Under the pieces are notes generated by a model. That model was not told the DNA's origin. It did not search any database and was given only the letters and a program-made list of their open reading frames with translations. This document shows, in pieces, positions 8,533 to 16,970 of a stretch of 64,000 nucleotides of DNA. Both the position numbers and the translations under genes were made by a program. How positions within the stretch are numbered: position 1 is the first letter of the stretch; every line of letters begins with the position of its first letter. Origin of the DNA: Serratia fonticola (GTDB lineage: Bacteria; Pseudomonadota; Gammaproteobacteria; Enterobacterales; Enterobacteriaceae); contig NZ_VFMK01000001.1 of the NCBI RefSeq assembly GCF_006715025.1, positions 248,001 through 312,000 of the forward strand. The letters run 5' to 3'.

Positions 8533-9450
8533 ATGCCCAAAGCCGTTTACTTTCTGATGCTCCCCAACGTGCTGTTACTGGATGTCAGCGGCCCGGCAGA
8601 GGTATTGCGGCTTGCCGGGCAGTACCAGTTGCACTACGTCAGCCCGGTGCCGCAAATTACCTGTTCCATCGGCATGACGATCGGCCAGCTAGCCCCCTTA
8701 CAGCAACAGTGGAACGAAGGGGATATTCTGGTGATACCAGGGGTGGCGGACTCTGCGCATTACTTTGCTACTGAAGAAGCGGCTCTGGCGCGCAATTGGC
8801 TCCGGGCATTGCGCCCGGCTTTGGCCCAGCGGCAGATTGACCTGGTTTGCGTCTGTTCCGGTGCGCTATTGGCCGCCCAGGCAGGATTGCTCGACGGGTA
8901 TCATTGCACCACTCACCACGCCGTGCTCGACCGTCTGCGCCAGCAGGCACCGGTCGCGCAGGTGAAGGAAAACCGTATTTTTGTTGAGGATCGTGGCGTG
9001 TTTACCAGTGCGGGTATCACCGCCGGTATCGATCTGGCCCTGCACCTGGTCAATCAACACTGTGGGGCTGACCGCGCGTTGGAGATTGCCCGTGAGATGG
9101 TGGTTTATTTCCGCCGCTCCGGCGACGATCCGCAGCTTTCCCCGTGGCTACGCTATCGCAATCATCTGCATCCTGCCGTGCACCGGGCGCAGGATGTCAT
9201 GGCCGCCGAGCCGGAGGCCGAGTGGTCGGTCCCCCAAGTGGCGGAGAAAGCCCACGTCAGCAGCCGCCATCTGGCCCGGCTGTTCCGCCTGCATATCGGC
9301 CTCAGCGTACGGGAATATCATGAACAGTTGCGGCTGGCGGTCGCACAGCAACGGCTGCAACAGGGCTACGGTCTGGAAAAAGCCGCGCTAACCGCAGGCT
9401 TCTCCTCTGGCCGCCAACTGCGGCGGGCACAGCAGCGCTGGCAGGCTTAA
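8533..9450 (+). CDS. GlxA-type AraC regulator with DJ-1/PfpI domain
   Basis: 305 residues with two domains. The N-terminal half is a DJ-1/PfpI glutamine-amidotransferase-like fold (VYFLMLPNVLLLDVSGPAEVL; nucleophile elbow VCVCSGALLAAQAGLLDG). The C-terminal part is an AraC double helix-turn-helix (VPQVAEKAHVSSRHLARLF, then ALTAGFSSGRQLRRAQQRW). Such regulators usually control neighbouring amide, nitrile or quaternary-amine catabolism and are often paired with a cysteine hydrolase, as here. The gene is convergent with wecH, with a 4-base overlap of the two 3' ends. Confidence 0.88.
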   Translation: MPKAVYFLMLPNVLLLDVSGPAEVLRLAGQYQLHYVSPVPQITCSIGMTIGQLAPLQQQWNEGDILVIPGVADSAHYFATEEAALARNWLRALRPALAQRQIDLVCVCSGALLAAQAGLLDGYHCTTHHAVLDRLRQQAPVAQVKENRIFVEDRGVFTSAGITAGIDLALHLVNQHCGADRALEIAREMVVYFRRSGDDPQLSPWLRYRNHLHPAVHRAQDVMAAEPEAEWSVPQVAEKAHVSSRHLARLFRLHIGLSVREYHEQLRLAVAQQRLQQGYGLEKAALTAGFSSGRQLRRAQQRWQA

Positions 9451-10439
9451 GACACCAGCCGCCGGGTATCCAGTTTCTGTAACCCCATCGACAGCAGCAG
9501 GCTCAGACCAAGCGCCACGCCAAACACCCAGAAAATATCCAGCAGCGGGTGTGAGGAGAATACCCAATGCTGATTACGCATCAGGTTGACGATAATGGCA
9601 TGGAAACCGTATATCGCCAGCGAGTGGCGGGAAACCACGCCTAACCAGCCTATCGGATCGGGCAGCACGTTTTTAAACCACACCAACAGTGACACCGCCG
9701 CCACAAACACCAGGGGACCGCTGTAAATATAAAAGGTATCCGCGAAGTTGCCGTTGATAAACAGCTGTTTTTTGGTGCCATTAATAATCAGTACCACGCT
9801 AAGCACAAAACCTAGCGCGGCCAAGCCGCTCACACCACGCCGCTCAGTTTCCATCATGCCGATCGCCCGCCCCGCCAGTGCATACAGCAGGTAATAGAAA
9901 GTATCGCCAACGATATACAGATTCACTGGCAGCAGGTGCACATTGCCCAACGTCAACTTGCTGGTGTTGGGGTTGGCGATAATCGCCAGAATGACAATCA
10001 CCCCGGCAAGATAGCGGCCAGAGACCGGTTTGACGCAGATCAGCGGCGAAAGCAGGTAGATCACCGCAATCGCATAAAAGAACCACAGGTGATAAAACAC
10101 CGGTTTTTGCAGCAAGGCGTACAGCGAAGGCCAGAAGCCGATGCGGGTAAAGCAGGCAATGTAAATCAGGGCAATCACGCTGTAGAAGACAATGCAGCAG
10201 GCAATACGGGTAAAATGTTTTTTATTGGCACTGCGTTCGCCAAAAAACAGCAGGCCGGAAATCATAAAAAACAGCGGTACACCCACGCGGGAAAGCGAGT
10301 TCAGGATATTGGCCATATCCCAGTTGTGCTCACCCACCACCATGCCGGTGGTGACGTAATAGGTTGTGGCATGAATCATCACCACCATCATGCATGCCAC
10401 AGCACGCAGATTATCTACCCAGCCAATTTTATTACCCAT
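9447..10439 (-). CDS. wecH: Enterobacterial common antigen O-acetyltransferase
   Basis: Inner-membrane acyltransferase-3 family protein of 330 residues that, in E. coli, O-acetylates GlcNAc residues of enterobacterial common antigen. WVDNLRAVACMMVVMIHATTYYVT contains the family's catalytic His region; VPLFFMISGLLFFGERSA, LLQKPVFYHLWFFYAIAVIYL and GDTFYYLLYALAGRAIGMM match E. coli WecH closely. About ten membrane helices. In E. coli wecH lies near glyQ; here it sits about 30 kb away beside the GlxA pair. Its promoter should lie in the gap shared with mdfA. Confidence 0.93.
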   Translation of the reverse strand: MGNKIGWVDNLRAVACMMVVMIHATTYYVTTGMVVGEHNWDMANILNSLSRVGVPLFFMISGLLFFGERSANKKHFTRIACCIVFYSVIALIYIACFTRIGFWPSLYALLQKPVFYHLWFFYAIAVIYLLSPLICVKPVSGRYLAGVIVILAIIANPNTSKLTLGNVHLLPVNLYIVGDTFYYLLYALAGRAIGMMETERRGVSGLAALGFVLSVVLIINGTKKQLFINGNFADTFYIYSGPLVFVAAVSLLVWFKNVLPDPIGWLGVVSRHSLAIYGFHAIIVNLMRNQHWVFSSHPLLDIFWVFGVALGLSLLLSMGLQKLDTRRLVS

Positions 10440-10572
10440 CAGCGCCTTTCATTTTGTCTGTCATGGAGAAATGTTAATAAGAGGTTATAGCTCGCGTAGC
10501 TGGAGCACAACGTTTCGGCGCAATATCAGAATGTGCTTAAACATCACCTTATTATTGCTAAGGTGAACAATT

Positions 10573-10590
10573 GGCGGCAAAATAGCCGCC
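10573..10590. other. GC-rich hairpin in the wecH-mdfA gap
   Basis: GGCGGC (10573-10578), AAAATA, GCCGCC (10585-10590). A perfect 6-bp stem 70 bases before the mdfA ATG, likely within its leader. No T-run follows. The rest of the 220-bp gap shows no gene. Confidence 0.5.
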
Positions 10591-10659
10591 ATAACTCGCT
10601 CAGATTGCGCTCCCCGCCCTGGCAGTTCCTTATTTCTTCTTTGCTATCAGTAAAATAAA

Positions 10660-11904
10660 ATGAAAACATTATTACCCCCTGCGGCACGTTTGGGCCGGCA
10701 GGCGCTTTTATTCCCGCTTTGTCTGGTGCTGTTCGAGTTCGCAACCTATATCGCCAACGATATGATTCAGCCCGGCATGTTGGCCGTTGTGGCGGATTTC
10801 AACGCCAACGTAGAGTGGGTGCCAACCTCAATGACCGCCTATCTGGCTGGCGGAATTTTCCTGCAATGGCTGCTTGGCCCACTGTCGGACCGTCGTGGGC
10901 GCCGCCCGGTAATGCTGGCCGGAGTGGCCTTCTTTATCGTCACCAGCCTGGCTATTTTGTTGGTCACCAATATCGAACAATTTATCGTGATGCGCTTCTT
11001 GCAAGGGATTGGGCTGTGCTTTATCGGTGCGGTCGGCTATGCCACCATTCAGGAATCGTTCGAAGAATCGGTCTGTATCAAGATCACCGCGCTAATGGCC
11101 AACGTGGCGCTGATAGCCCCTCTGCTCGGGCCATTGGCGGGTGCGGCATGGGTTCACGTCGCCTCTTGGCAGAGCATGTTTGTGCTGTTTGCAGCCCTGG
11201 CCGCCATCGCTTTTGTCGGCCTGTGGAAAGCGATGCCGGAAACCGCCACGCTGCAAGGGGAAGCCTTCTCGGCGGCCAACCTGTGGCGTGACTATCGCCA
11301 GGTATTGGTTAACCGCCGCTTTATCTGCGGGTCGCTGGCCATCGGTTTTGCCAGCCTGCCGTTGCTGGCCTGGATTGCGCAGTCGCCGGTGATCCTGATT
11401 AACGGTGAATCTCTTTCCGCTCTGGAGTATGGCCTGTTGCAGATCCCGGTATTTGGTGCACTGATCCTTGGCAACCTGACGCTGGCTCGCGTGACCGGCA
11501 AACTCAGCATTGAGCGCCCGATTAAACTGGGTGCCTGGCCGATGCTGTTGGGCCTGTTGATTGCCGCGCTGGCCACGGTATTTTCCTCTCATGCCTATTT
11601 GTGGATGACCGCCGGGCTGAGCCTGTATGCATACGGCATCGGATTGGCGAACGCCGGTTTATACCGCCTGACGCTGTTTTCCAGCAACGTCAGTAAAGGC
11701 GCCGTATCGGCCGTGATGGGCATGTTGAGCATGTCGGTGTTCACCGTAGGTATCGAACTGGCCAAAGTGGCTTATGTCTGGGGCGGTAATGGGTTGTTCA
11801 GCCTGTTCAATCTGCTCAGTGGCCTGTGTTGGTTAACATTGGCCGCCTTGTTCCTGAGTAAACACCGTCGCGGGGCAACTCCCACGCCGAGTACAGCGCT
11901 ATAA
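10660..11904 (+). CDS. mdfA: Multidrug efflux MFS transporter MdfA
   Basis: Proton-coupled drug antiporter of the inner membrane (12 TM, 414 residues; E. coli 410), exporting cationic and neutral drugs such as chloramphenicol. The two membrane acidic residues important in E. coli MdfA, Glu26 and Asp34, are at the same numbers (LVLFEFATYIANDM). ARLGRQALLFPLCLVL, WVPTSMTAYLAGGIFLQWLL and LCFIGAVGYATIQESFEE are near identical. The start is fixed by homology, yet no Shine-Dalgarno is seen before the ATG (upstream ATCAGTAAAATAAA). Confidence 0.96.
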   Translation: MKTLLPPAARLGRQALLFPLCLVLFEFATYIANDMIQPGMLAVVADFNANVEWVPTSMTAYLAGGIFLQWLLGPLSDRRGRRPVMLAGVAFFIVTSLAILLVTNIEQFIVMRFLQGIGLCFIGAVGYATIQESFEESVCIKITALMANVALIAPLLGPLAGAAWVHVASWQSMFVLFAALAAIAFVGLWKAMPETATLQGEAFSAANLWRDYRQVLVNRRFICGSLAIGFASLPLLAWIAQSPVILINGESLSALEYGLLQIPVFGALILGNLTLARVTGKLSIERPIKLGAWPMLLGLLIAALATVFSSHAYLWMTAGLSLYAYGIGLANAGLYRLTLFSSNVSKGAVSAVMGMLSMSVFTVGIELAKVAYVWGGNGLFSLFNLLSGLCWLTLAALFLSKHRRGATPTPSTAL

Positions 11905-12063
11905 CAGAATCAAGGGCTTTTGGGGATCCCCCCATGGCACCTTTAGCAGTATGGAAACACTCTGGCTTGCTTAACCAGCAGGCTTTTTACGGGGGGCAGG
12001 GAACGCCCTGATTTTGCACAAGCCCCCACATTTCGATGATGTATCCGTGTGAGGCTAGCTCTT

Positions 12064-13323
12064 ATGCATCCTTTTCAGAAGACCCACCTGCCGCTGCAAG
12101 AACAGCGTCTTAATTTATTGGCGCAACAGTACCGTGACGCGATCGCGCAAAATGATTACGCCGCCGGTAAAGTCATCGCCGAAGTCACGCTTCGCCTGGT
12201 ACCACGCAACCCTGATGTGCTGTCCAGCTATGCGCTGTGCCTGATGCGTACCGGCGAGTATGAGAAATCCTATAAAACCTACAAGAAGCTATTGCAAAGC
12301 CTGCCGCTGGAACAGTTGCCGGATACCATGATCGACGGTTTGGCGGAAGTTTGCGGCTGGTTGAACCGGCCTGACGAAGTGCGTCGTTTTGGCCTGCTCT
12401 CGCTGGAGCAAGGCGATAAAAAATACGGCGCAGGCCGTGCTTACCCGTTACCCACGCCGCACCCACCGGCGTTTAATCCACACAATCCACAAGAAAACGT
12501 CATCGCCTTCACCCTGTTTGGTGCGCTGGTACGTTACTGTGAAAGTGCCATCGTTAATGCCCGGGTCAGTAAAACGTTGTTCCCAGCCTGGCGCTGTCGT
12601 TTCTATCTGGATGACAGTGTGCCGCAGGAAGTACAGCAGCGGCTGCTGGCGGAAGGGGCCGACGTGATCAAGGTCGAAGGTGAACAGCATCAGAGTATCC
12701 CGCCGCTGATGTGGCGCTTTCTGGTGCTCGATGATCCCCAGGTCAAGCGCTATCTCATTCGTGATGCGGATTCGCTGCTCTCAGAACGGGAGCAGGCCGC
12801 GGTCGAATCCTGGTTGCAGAGCGATCGCTGGTACCACCATATGCGTGATTACTTCACCCATACCGAGCTATTGCTGGCAGGGATGTGGGGCGGATGTCGC
12901 AACGAGAACCTGCCCTCCCTGATTGAGCAGACGCGGGCTTATTTGAGCCAGCAGGAAGGCCACCGACGCTTTGTCGATCAGTATTTCCTGCGTCAGTACC
13001 TTTGGCCTACGATCAAACAAAGCCTGCTCAATCATGATGAGCTGTTTGGCTTCCATGATGCACAGCCCTATCCCACCCACCAACCGATCCGCTGGCAGAC
13101 CGACAAATTCCATATCGGCAGCAATGCCAGTTATCAATTGGCCGGGATCCCCAGCCAGAAAAGCGACGGTGAGCTGCAACGCTGGGAAGTGCTTGATGAG
13201 CAAGGTAACCGGTTATGCCAGTATGCCAGCCCGGTGAAAAACCGCGAGTGGCGAGAACTGATCCCTTTCTTCCTGCTCGATCGGGTATTGGCGGGGGAAT
13301 GGCAGTTACGTAACATCGATTGA
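12064..13323 (+). CDS. TPR plus glycosyltransferase-like protein, function unknown
   Basis: 419 residues, no signal peptide or membrane helix, so cytoplasmic. Residues about 15-115 form TPR-like helices (AIAQNDYAAGKVIAEVTLRL, LSSYALCLMRTGEYEKSYKT). From about 140 the protein resembles GT-A-type glycosyltransferase-like domains: VIAFTLFGALVRYCESAIVN, WRCRFYLDDSVP and a D234-A-D236 motif in YLIRDADSLLSEREQAAVESWL. YHHMRDYFTHTELLLAGMWGG follows, a pattern seen in capsule-associated glycosyltransferase-like proteins. The acceptor and sugar are unknown. I start at ATG 12064, with GAGG ten bases upstream; a GTG at 12049 is possible. Single gene between mdfA and aldB, absent from the corresponding E. 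coli region as I know it. Confidence 0.7.
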   Translation: MHPFQKTHLPLQEQRLNLLAQQYRDAIAQNDYAAGKVIAEVTLRLVPRNPDVLSSYALCLMRTGEYEKSYKTYKKLLQSLPLEQLPDTMIDGLAEVCGWLNRPDEVRRFGLLSLEQGDKKYGAGRAYPLPTPHPPAFNPHNPQENVIAFTLFGALVRYCESAIVNARVSKTLFPAWRCRFYLDDSVPQEVQQRLLAEGADVIKVEGEQHQSIPPLMWRFLVLDDPQVKRYLIRDADSLLSEREQAAVESWLQSDRWYHHMRDYFTHTELLLAGMWGGCRNENLPSLIEQTRAYLSQQEGHRRFVDQYFLRQYLWPTIKQSLLNHDELFGFHDAQPYPTHQPIRWQTDKFHIGSNASYQLAGIPSQKSDGELQRWEVLDEQGNRLCQYASPVKNREWRELIPFFLLDRVLAGEWQLRNID

Positions 13324-13329
13324 GGTATT

Positions 13330-13349
13330 GGGGGGCTGCTCCGCCCCCC
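13330..13349. terminator. GC-rich hairpin, possible shared terminator
   Basis: GGGGGGC (13330-13336), six-base loop, GCCCCCC (13343-13349), lying between the convergent TPR/glycosyltransferase gene and aldB. The stem is very stable but has no T-run on either side. Confidence 0.5.
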
Positions 13350-13364
13350 ATGCGCTATTCGCGC

Positions 13365-14903
13365 TTAGAACAGGCCCATCGGCTTTTCGGAGTAACTCAC
13401 CAACAGACATTTGGTCTGCTGATAGTGCTCCAACATCATTTTGTGGGTTTCACGCCCAATCCCCGACTGTTTATACCCCCCAAACGCCGCATGCGCCGGG
13501 TAAGCATGGTAGCAGTTGGTCCAGACGCGGCCCGCCTGAATGTTACGCCCCATATGGTAGGCAATATTACCGTTACGGCTCCACACCCCGGCCCCCAGGC
13601 CAAAATCGGTATCATTGGCCAGCGCCAGCGCTTCATCCATATCTTTGAAGGTCGTGACCGCCAACACCGGGCCAAAAATTTCCTCCTGAAACACCCGCAT
13701 GCTGTTCTTGCCGAACAGAATGGTCGGTTCAAGGTAATATCCTTCCGCCAACCCGCCATCCAACGCCTTGCGTCGGCCACCGGTCAACACCTTGGCCCCT
13801 TCCTGCTTGCCGATCTCAATGTAATTGAGGATGGTCTTCATCTGCCCTTCAGAAACCTGCGCCCCCATTTGGGTGCTGGCGTCCAGCGGGTTGCCGCTAC
13901 GGATGCGCTCCACCCGTTTGATCGCCCGCTCCATAAAGCGCTCGTAGATCGATTCCTGCACCAGCGCCCGGCTCGGACAGGTACAGACTTCCCCCTGGTT
14001 AAAGGCAAACAGCGCAAAGCCTTCCAGCGCCTTGTCGAAGAACGCATCCTCTTTATCCATCACGTCGGCAAAGAAGATGTTAGGCGACTTACCGCCCAGC
14101 TCAAGCGTGACCGGAATGATGTTCTGGGTGGCGTAGCCCATGATTTGGCGGCCCACTTCGGTCGAACCGGTAAAGGCCACTTTGGCGATACGTTTGGAAG
14201 TAGCGAGATATTCCCCGATCTCGCCGCCTGCACCGTTGACCACGTTGATCACTCCTGGCGGCAGGATATCCTGGATCAGTTCCATCAGCATCAGCACCGA
14301 CAGCGGCGTCAGCTTGGCCGGTTTCAACACGATGCAGTTACCCGCCGCCAGCGCCGGAGCCATCTTCCAGCAGGCCATCAGCAGTGGGAAGTTCCAGGGG
14401 ATAATTTGCGCCACTACCCCCAGCGGCTCATGGAAATGGTAAGCCACCGTCTCGGAATCGATCTCACTGATACCGCCCTCCTGTGCCCGCACGCAGGCAG
14501 CGAAGTAGCGAAAATGGTCAATCGCCAGCGGGACATCGGCGTTCATGGTTTCGCGGATCGGTTTACCGTTATCCCAGGTTTCCGCCGCCGCCAGCAGATC
14601 GATATTCTGCTCCATGCGGTCAGCCACCCGGTTCAGCAGGTTAGCCCGCGCCTGTACCGACATTTTGCCCCAGGCCCCTTTGGCATCGTGGGCCGCATCC
14701 AGCGCCAGCTCGACATCCTGTGCAGAAGAGCTGGCCACTTCGCATAGCGCCTGGCCGGTGATCGGCGTCAGGTTGGTAAAATATTCTCCCTGCACCGGCG
14801 GTACCCACGCCCCACCGATAAAGTTGTCGTAGCGTTTTTTCAGTTTGAGAGGGAAGCCGGTGTTTTCAGGCGTAACCTGATTTGCCGTAGTGGTATTCAC
14901 CAT
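13365..14903 (-). CDS. aldB: Aldehyde dehydrogenase B
   Basis: NAD(P)-dependent aldehyde dehydrogenase of 512 residues, the same length as E. coli AldB, oxidising acetaldehyde and related aldehydes. The catalytic Cys is in FNQGEVCTCPSRALVQ and the general-base Glu in VTLELGGKSPNIFF; the cofactor region is IPWNFPLLMACWKMAPALAAG. The N terminus GFPLKLKKRYDNFIGGAWV matches AldB. AAGGAGATAAAA precedes the ATG, an ideal ribosome site. It lies next to selB as in E. coli, where aldB is sigma-S and CRP dependent; I did not identify those sites here. Confidence 0.96.
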   Translation of the reverse strand: MVNTTTANQVTPENTGFPLKLKKRYDNFIGGAWVPPVQGEYFTNLTPITGQALCEVASSSAQDVELALDAAHDAKGAWGKMSVQARANLLNRVADRMEQNIDLLAAAETWDNGKPIRETMNADVPLAIDHFRYFAACVRAQEGGISEIDSETVAYHFHEPLGVVAQIIPWNFPLLMACWKMAPALAAGNCIVLKPAKLTPLSVLMLMELIQDILPPGVINVVNGAGGEIGEYLATSKRIAKVAFTGSTEVGRQIMGYATQNIIPVTLELGGKSPNIFFADVMDKEDAFFDKALEGFALFAFNQGEVCTCPSRALVQESIYERFMERAIKRVERIRSGNPLDASTQMGAQVSEGQMKTILNYIEIGKQEGAKVLTGGRRKALDGGLAEGYYLEPTILFGKNSMRVFQEEIFGPVLAVTTFKDMDEALALANDTDFGLGAGVWSRNGNIAYHMGRNIQAGRVWTNCYHAYPAHAAFGGYKQSGIGRETHKMMLEHYQQTKCLLVSYSEKPMGLF

Positions 14904-15102
14904 TTTTATCTCCTTGTTACGTAGTAACTCCCCTACTACCCGCAGGCAGTAAGGTGATTTATGGCCAGTGTGCCGCCAATTCTGTGATTAAACGCAAGAT
15001 GTAAAATCTGGGAAAATATCTCTACCCCAAAGATAGGTTAACGGGGCAGGGAATGGTGAAATAATAGTCATTCACGCGAGGAAGATCACAATTTTTTAAA
15101 CT

Positions 15103-15122
15103 GGGTGCAACATCTTGCACCC
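15103..15122. terminator. Hairpin downstream of selB
   Basis: GGGTGCAA (15103-15110), CATC, TTGCACCC (15115-15122): a perfect 8-bp stem just past the selB stop. On the minus strand the following AGTTTAAAAAATT gives a weak tail. Likely a selAB terminator or 3'-protecting hairpin. Confidence 0.5.
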
Positions 15123-15128
15123 ACAGTT

Positions 15129-16970
15129 TCAACCACCAAACAGGCCGCTGTCCCGCAGCAGATGCTGATTTCCTTTGCGACGGGTAAAACCGCTGCGATC
15201 GAAGAATTCCAACACCTGGATCGCCAGCTTGCGGCCCACGCCGAGCCGATCGCGAAAATCCGCAGCATTAGTGCTTCCCTGTGTGGCATCCAGCTCACGG
15301 ATCAGCGCCGCGAACTGCTCAATGCGTTGACTGAGGTAGTAACGATCCACGACCACCGCAATCACATGCCCCAATTGGGCGGCTTTACGTAAGGTGGCAC
15401 GAACGTGGCTTTCCTCTTCACCTAATGACGCGGCCAGATCGCGAACCCACCAAGGCTCTGCGCCAAACAGCGGCTCAATACGTGCCCACAATGTCTGTTG
15501 TTCACTACTGAAGGCCAAACCGTGCTCGGGCAGATGCAGCCAACCGCGCGTATTACGCAGTAATCCCGCCGCCAGCAGCCGATCGATCATCATAAAGACC
15601 AATGACTCATCCAGTGTCGGTAACGCCATACGGCGCAGCCTGGCGCGCCCCAGGCCGAGCTGATCGCCATGCTGTTGATGGTAGTCGGCCAGCACCTGCA
15701 AAAGTTGCTGTTCTTTTTCCTGCACGTTGGCCGGGGCCAATGCCATTTCACCGGCAATCAGCAGCGCATAACCGGCCAACAGCGCCTGTAAACCTTCATC
15801 CGTCAATTGCCGCGCCCAGGCAAAAGCAGCCAGATCCAGCGCGCCACCCGGCAGACGTAAATCCAGCGCCTGCCCATCATTTTGTGCCTGCGCCAATGCC
15901 GCCAGCCAGGCCAGGTACGCCGGCTGACGTTTGCCCCGTTTCGGCGACGAGAGCACCAGCACGCGCGCGGCCCCCAACGTTTGGCGGGCGCTGATATCAC
16001 GCAGCACCAACCGATCGTTCTCCACCAGCCATAACGGGCGATCGAGGATCAACTCCGCCAGATTGCCGGTGAGCAACGCAACGCGACCGGTGATATGGCT
16101 GGCCGCGTGATAAATATGCAGCGGCTGCCAGTGCTGCAACGGCCCGTCAGCGTCTATCTCCACCAGAATACGTTCCGCCGCCGCCGGGGGTTGTTGCTCC
16201 AGCAACCAGTCACCGCGGGTTAACTGCTCTTTGCTGACATCTCCGCTGATATTCAGCGCAATACGTTGCCCGGCGAACGCCTGCTCCACCGGCTCATTCT
16301 GTGCATGCAATCCGCGCACGCGTACCGGCACATCGGCCCCGGTCAGCCATAGCGTATCGCCGACCTCAACGCTGCCGCCCAGTGCCGTCCCGGTCACCAC
16401 CAGCCCAGCGCCTTTTACGCTGAAAGCGCGATCGATCGCCAGACGAAAACGGCGGGTCTGCAGATGCTCACCCGGTTGCAGCGCCAAAAGATGCTGACGC
16501 AACTGATCAATACCTTCCCCTTGTGCTGCCGCCGTGACAAACATGGGCACATCGTGCCAGCCCTGCTGCGCCAATTCAGCCAGCACCTGGGTACGAACGT
16601 CGGCTACCCGCGCATTATCAACGCGGTCGGCTTTGGTCAGCGCGACGGTTAATTGTGCTTGCCCACTCAGGCGCAAGATCGCCAGATGTTCGCGGGTTTG
16701 CGCCATCACGCCATCGTCACAGGCCACCACCAGCAGCGCATGATCGATACCGCCAATACCGGCCAGCATATTGCCAAGGAACTTCTCATGACCGGGCACG
16801 TCGATAAAGCCCAATACCCGGCCATCGGGTTGCGGCCAATAAGCGTAGCCAAGATCGATGGTCATGCCACGGCGTTTCTCTTCCGGCAGGCGATCGGCAT
16901 TAATGCCGGTTATCGCCTGCAGCAAGGTGGTTTTGCCATGGTCGACATGGCCTGCAGTGGCAATAATCAT
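15129..16970 (-). CDS. selB: Selenocysteine-specific elongation factor
   Basis: GTPase that brings Sec-tRNA to UGA codons followed by a SECIS hairpin. 613 residues (E. coli 614). G motifs are clear: AGHVDHGKTTLLQ (residues 6-18), DVPGHEKFLGNM and TKADRVDN. EF-Tu-like domains II and III follow, then C-terminal winged helices that bind SECIS RNA (region ending LLAAGLLRNTRGWLHLPEHG...FFDRSGFTRRKGNQHLL). Its ATG lies inside the 3' end of selA (4-base overlap), so the two are translationally coupled. The most obvious client in the window is fdoG. Confidence 0.97.
   Translation of the reverse strand: MIIATAGHVDHGKTTLLQAITGINADRLPEEKRRGMTIDLGYAYWPQPDGRVLGFIDVPGHEKFLGNMLAGIGGIDHALLVVACDDGVMAQTREHLAILRLSGQAQLTVALTKADRVDNARVADVRTQVLAELAQQGWHDVPMFVTAAAQGEGIDQLRQHLLALQPGEHLQTRRFRLAIDRAFSVKGAGLVVTGTALGGSVEVGDTLWLTGADVPVRVRGLHAQNEPVEQAFAGQRIALNISGDVSKEQLTRGDWLLEQQPPAAAERILVEIDADGPLQHWQPLHIYHAASHITGRVALLTGNLAELILDRPLWLVENDRLVLRDISARQTLGAARVLVLSSPKRGKRQPAYLAWLAALAQAQNDGQALDLRLPGGALDLAAFAWARQLTDEGLQALLAGYALLIAGEMALAPANVQEKEQQLLQVLADYHQQHGDQLGLGRARLRRMALPTLDESLVFMMIDRLLAAGLLRNTRGWLHLPEHGLAFSSEQQTLWARIEPLFGAEPWWVRDLAASLGEEESHVRATLRKAAQLGHVIAVVVDRYYLSQRIEQFAALIRELDATQGSTNAADFRDRLGVGRKLAIQVLEFFDRSGFTRRKGNQHLLRDSGLFGG

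Noticed and set aside
13320..14747. A 475-codon open frame antisense to aldB
   Set aside because: It lies wholly over a well-conserved aldehyde dehydrogenase and its product is a His/Arg/Gln-rich shadow without domains.
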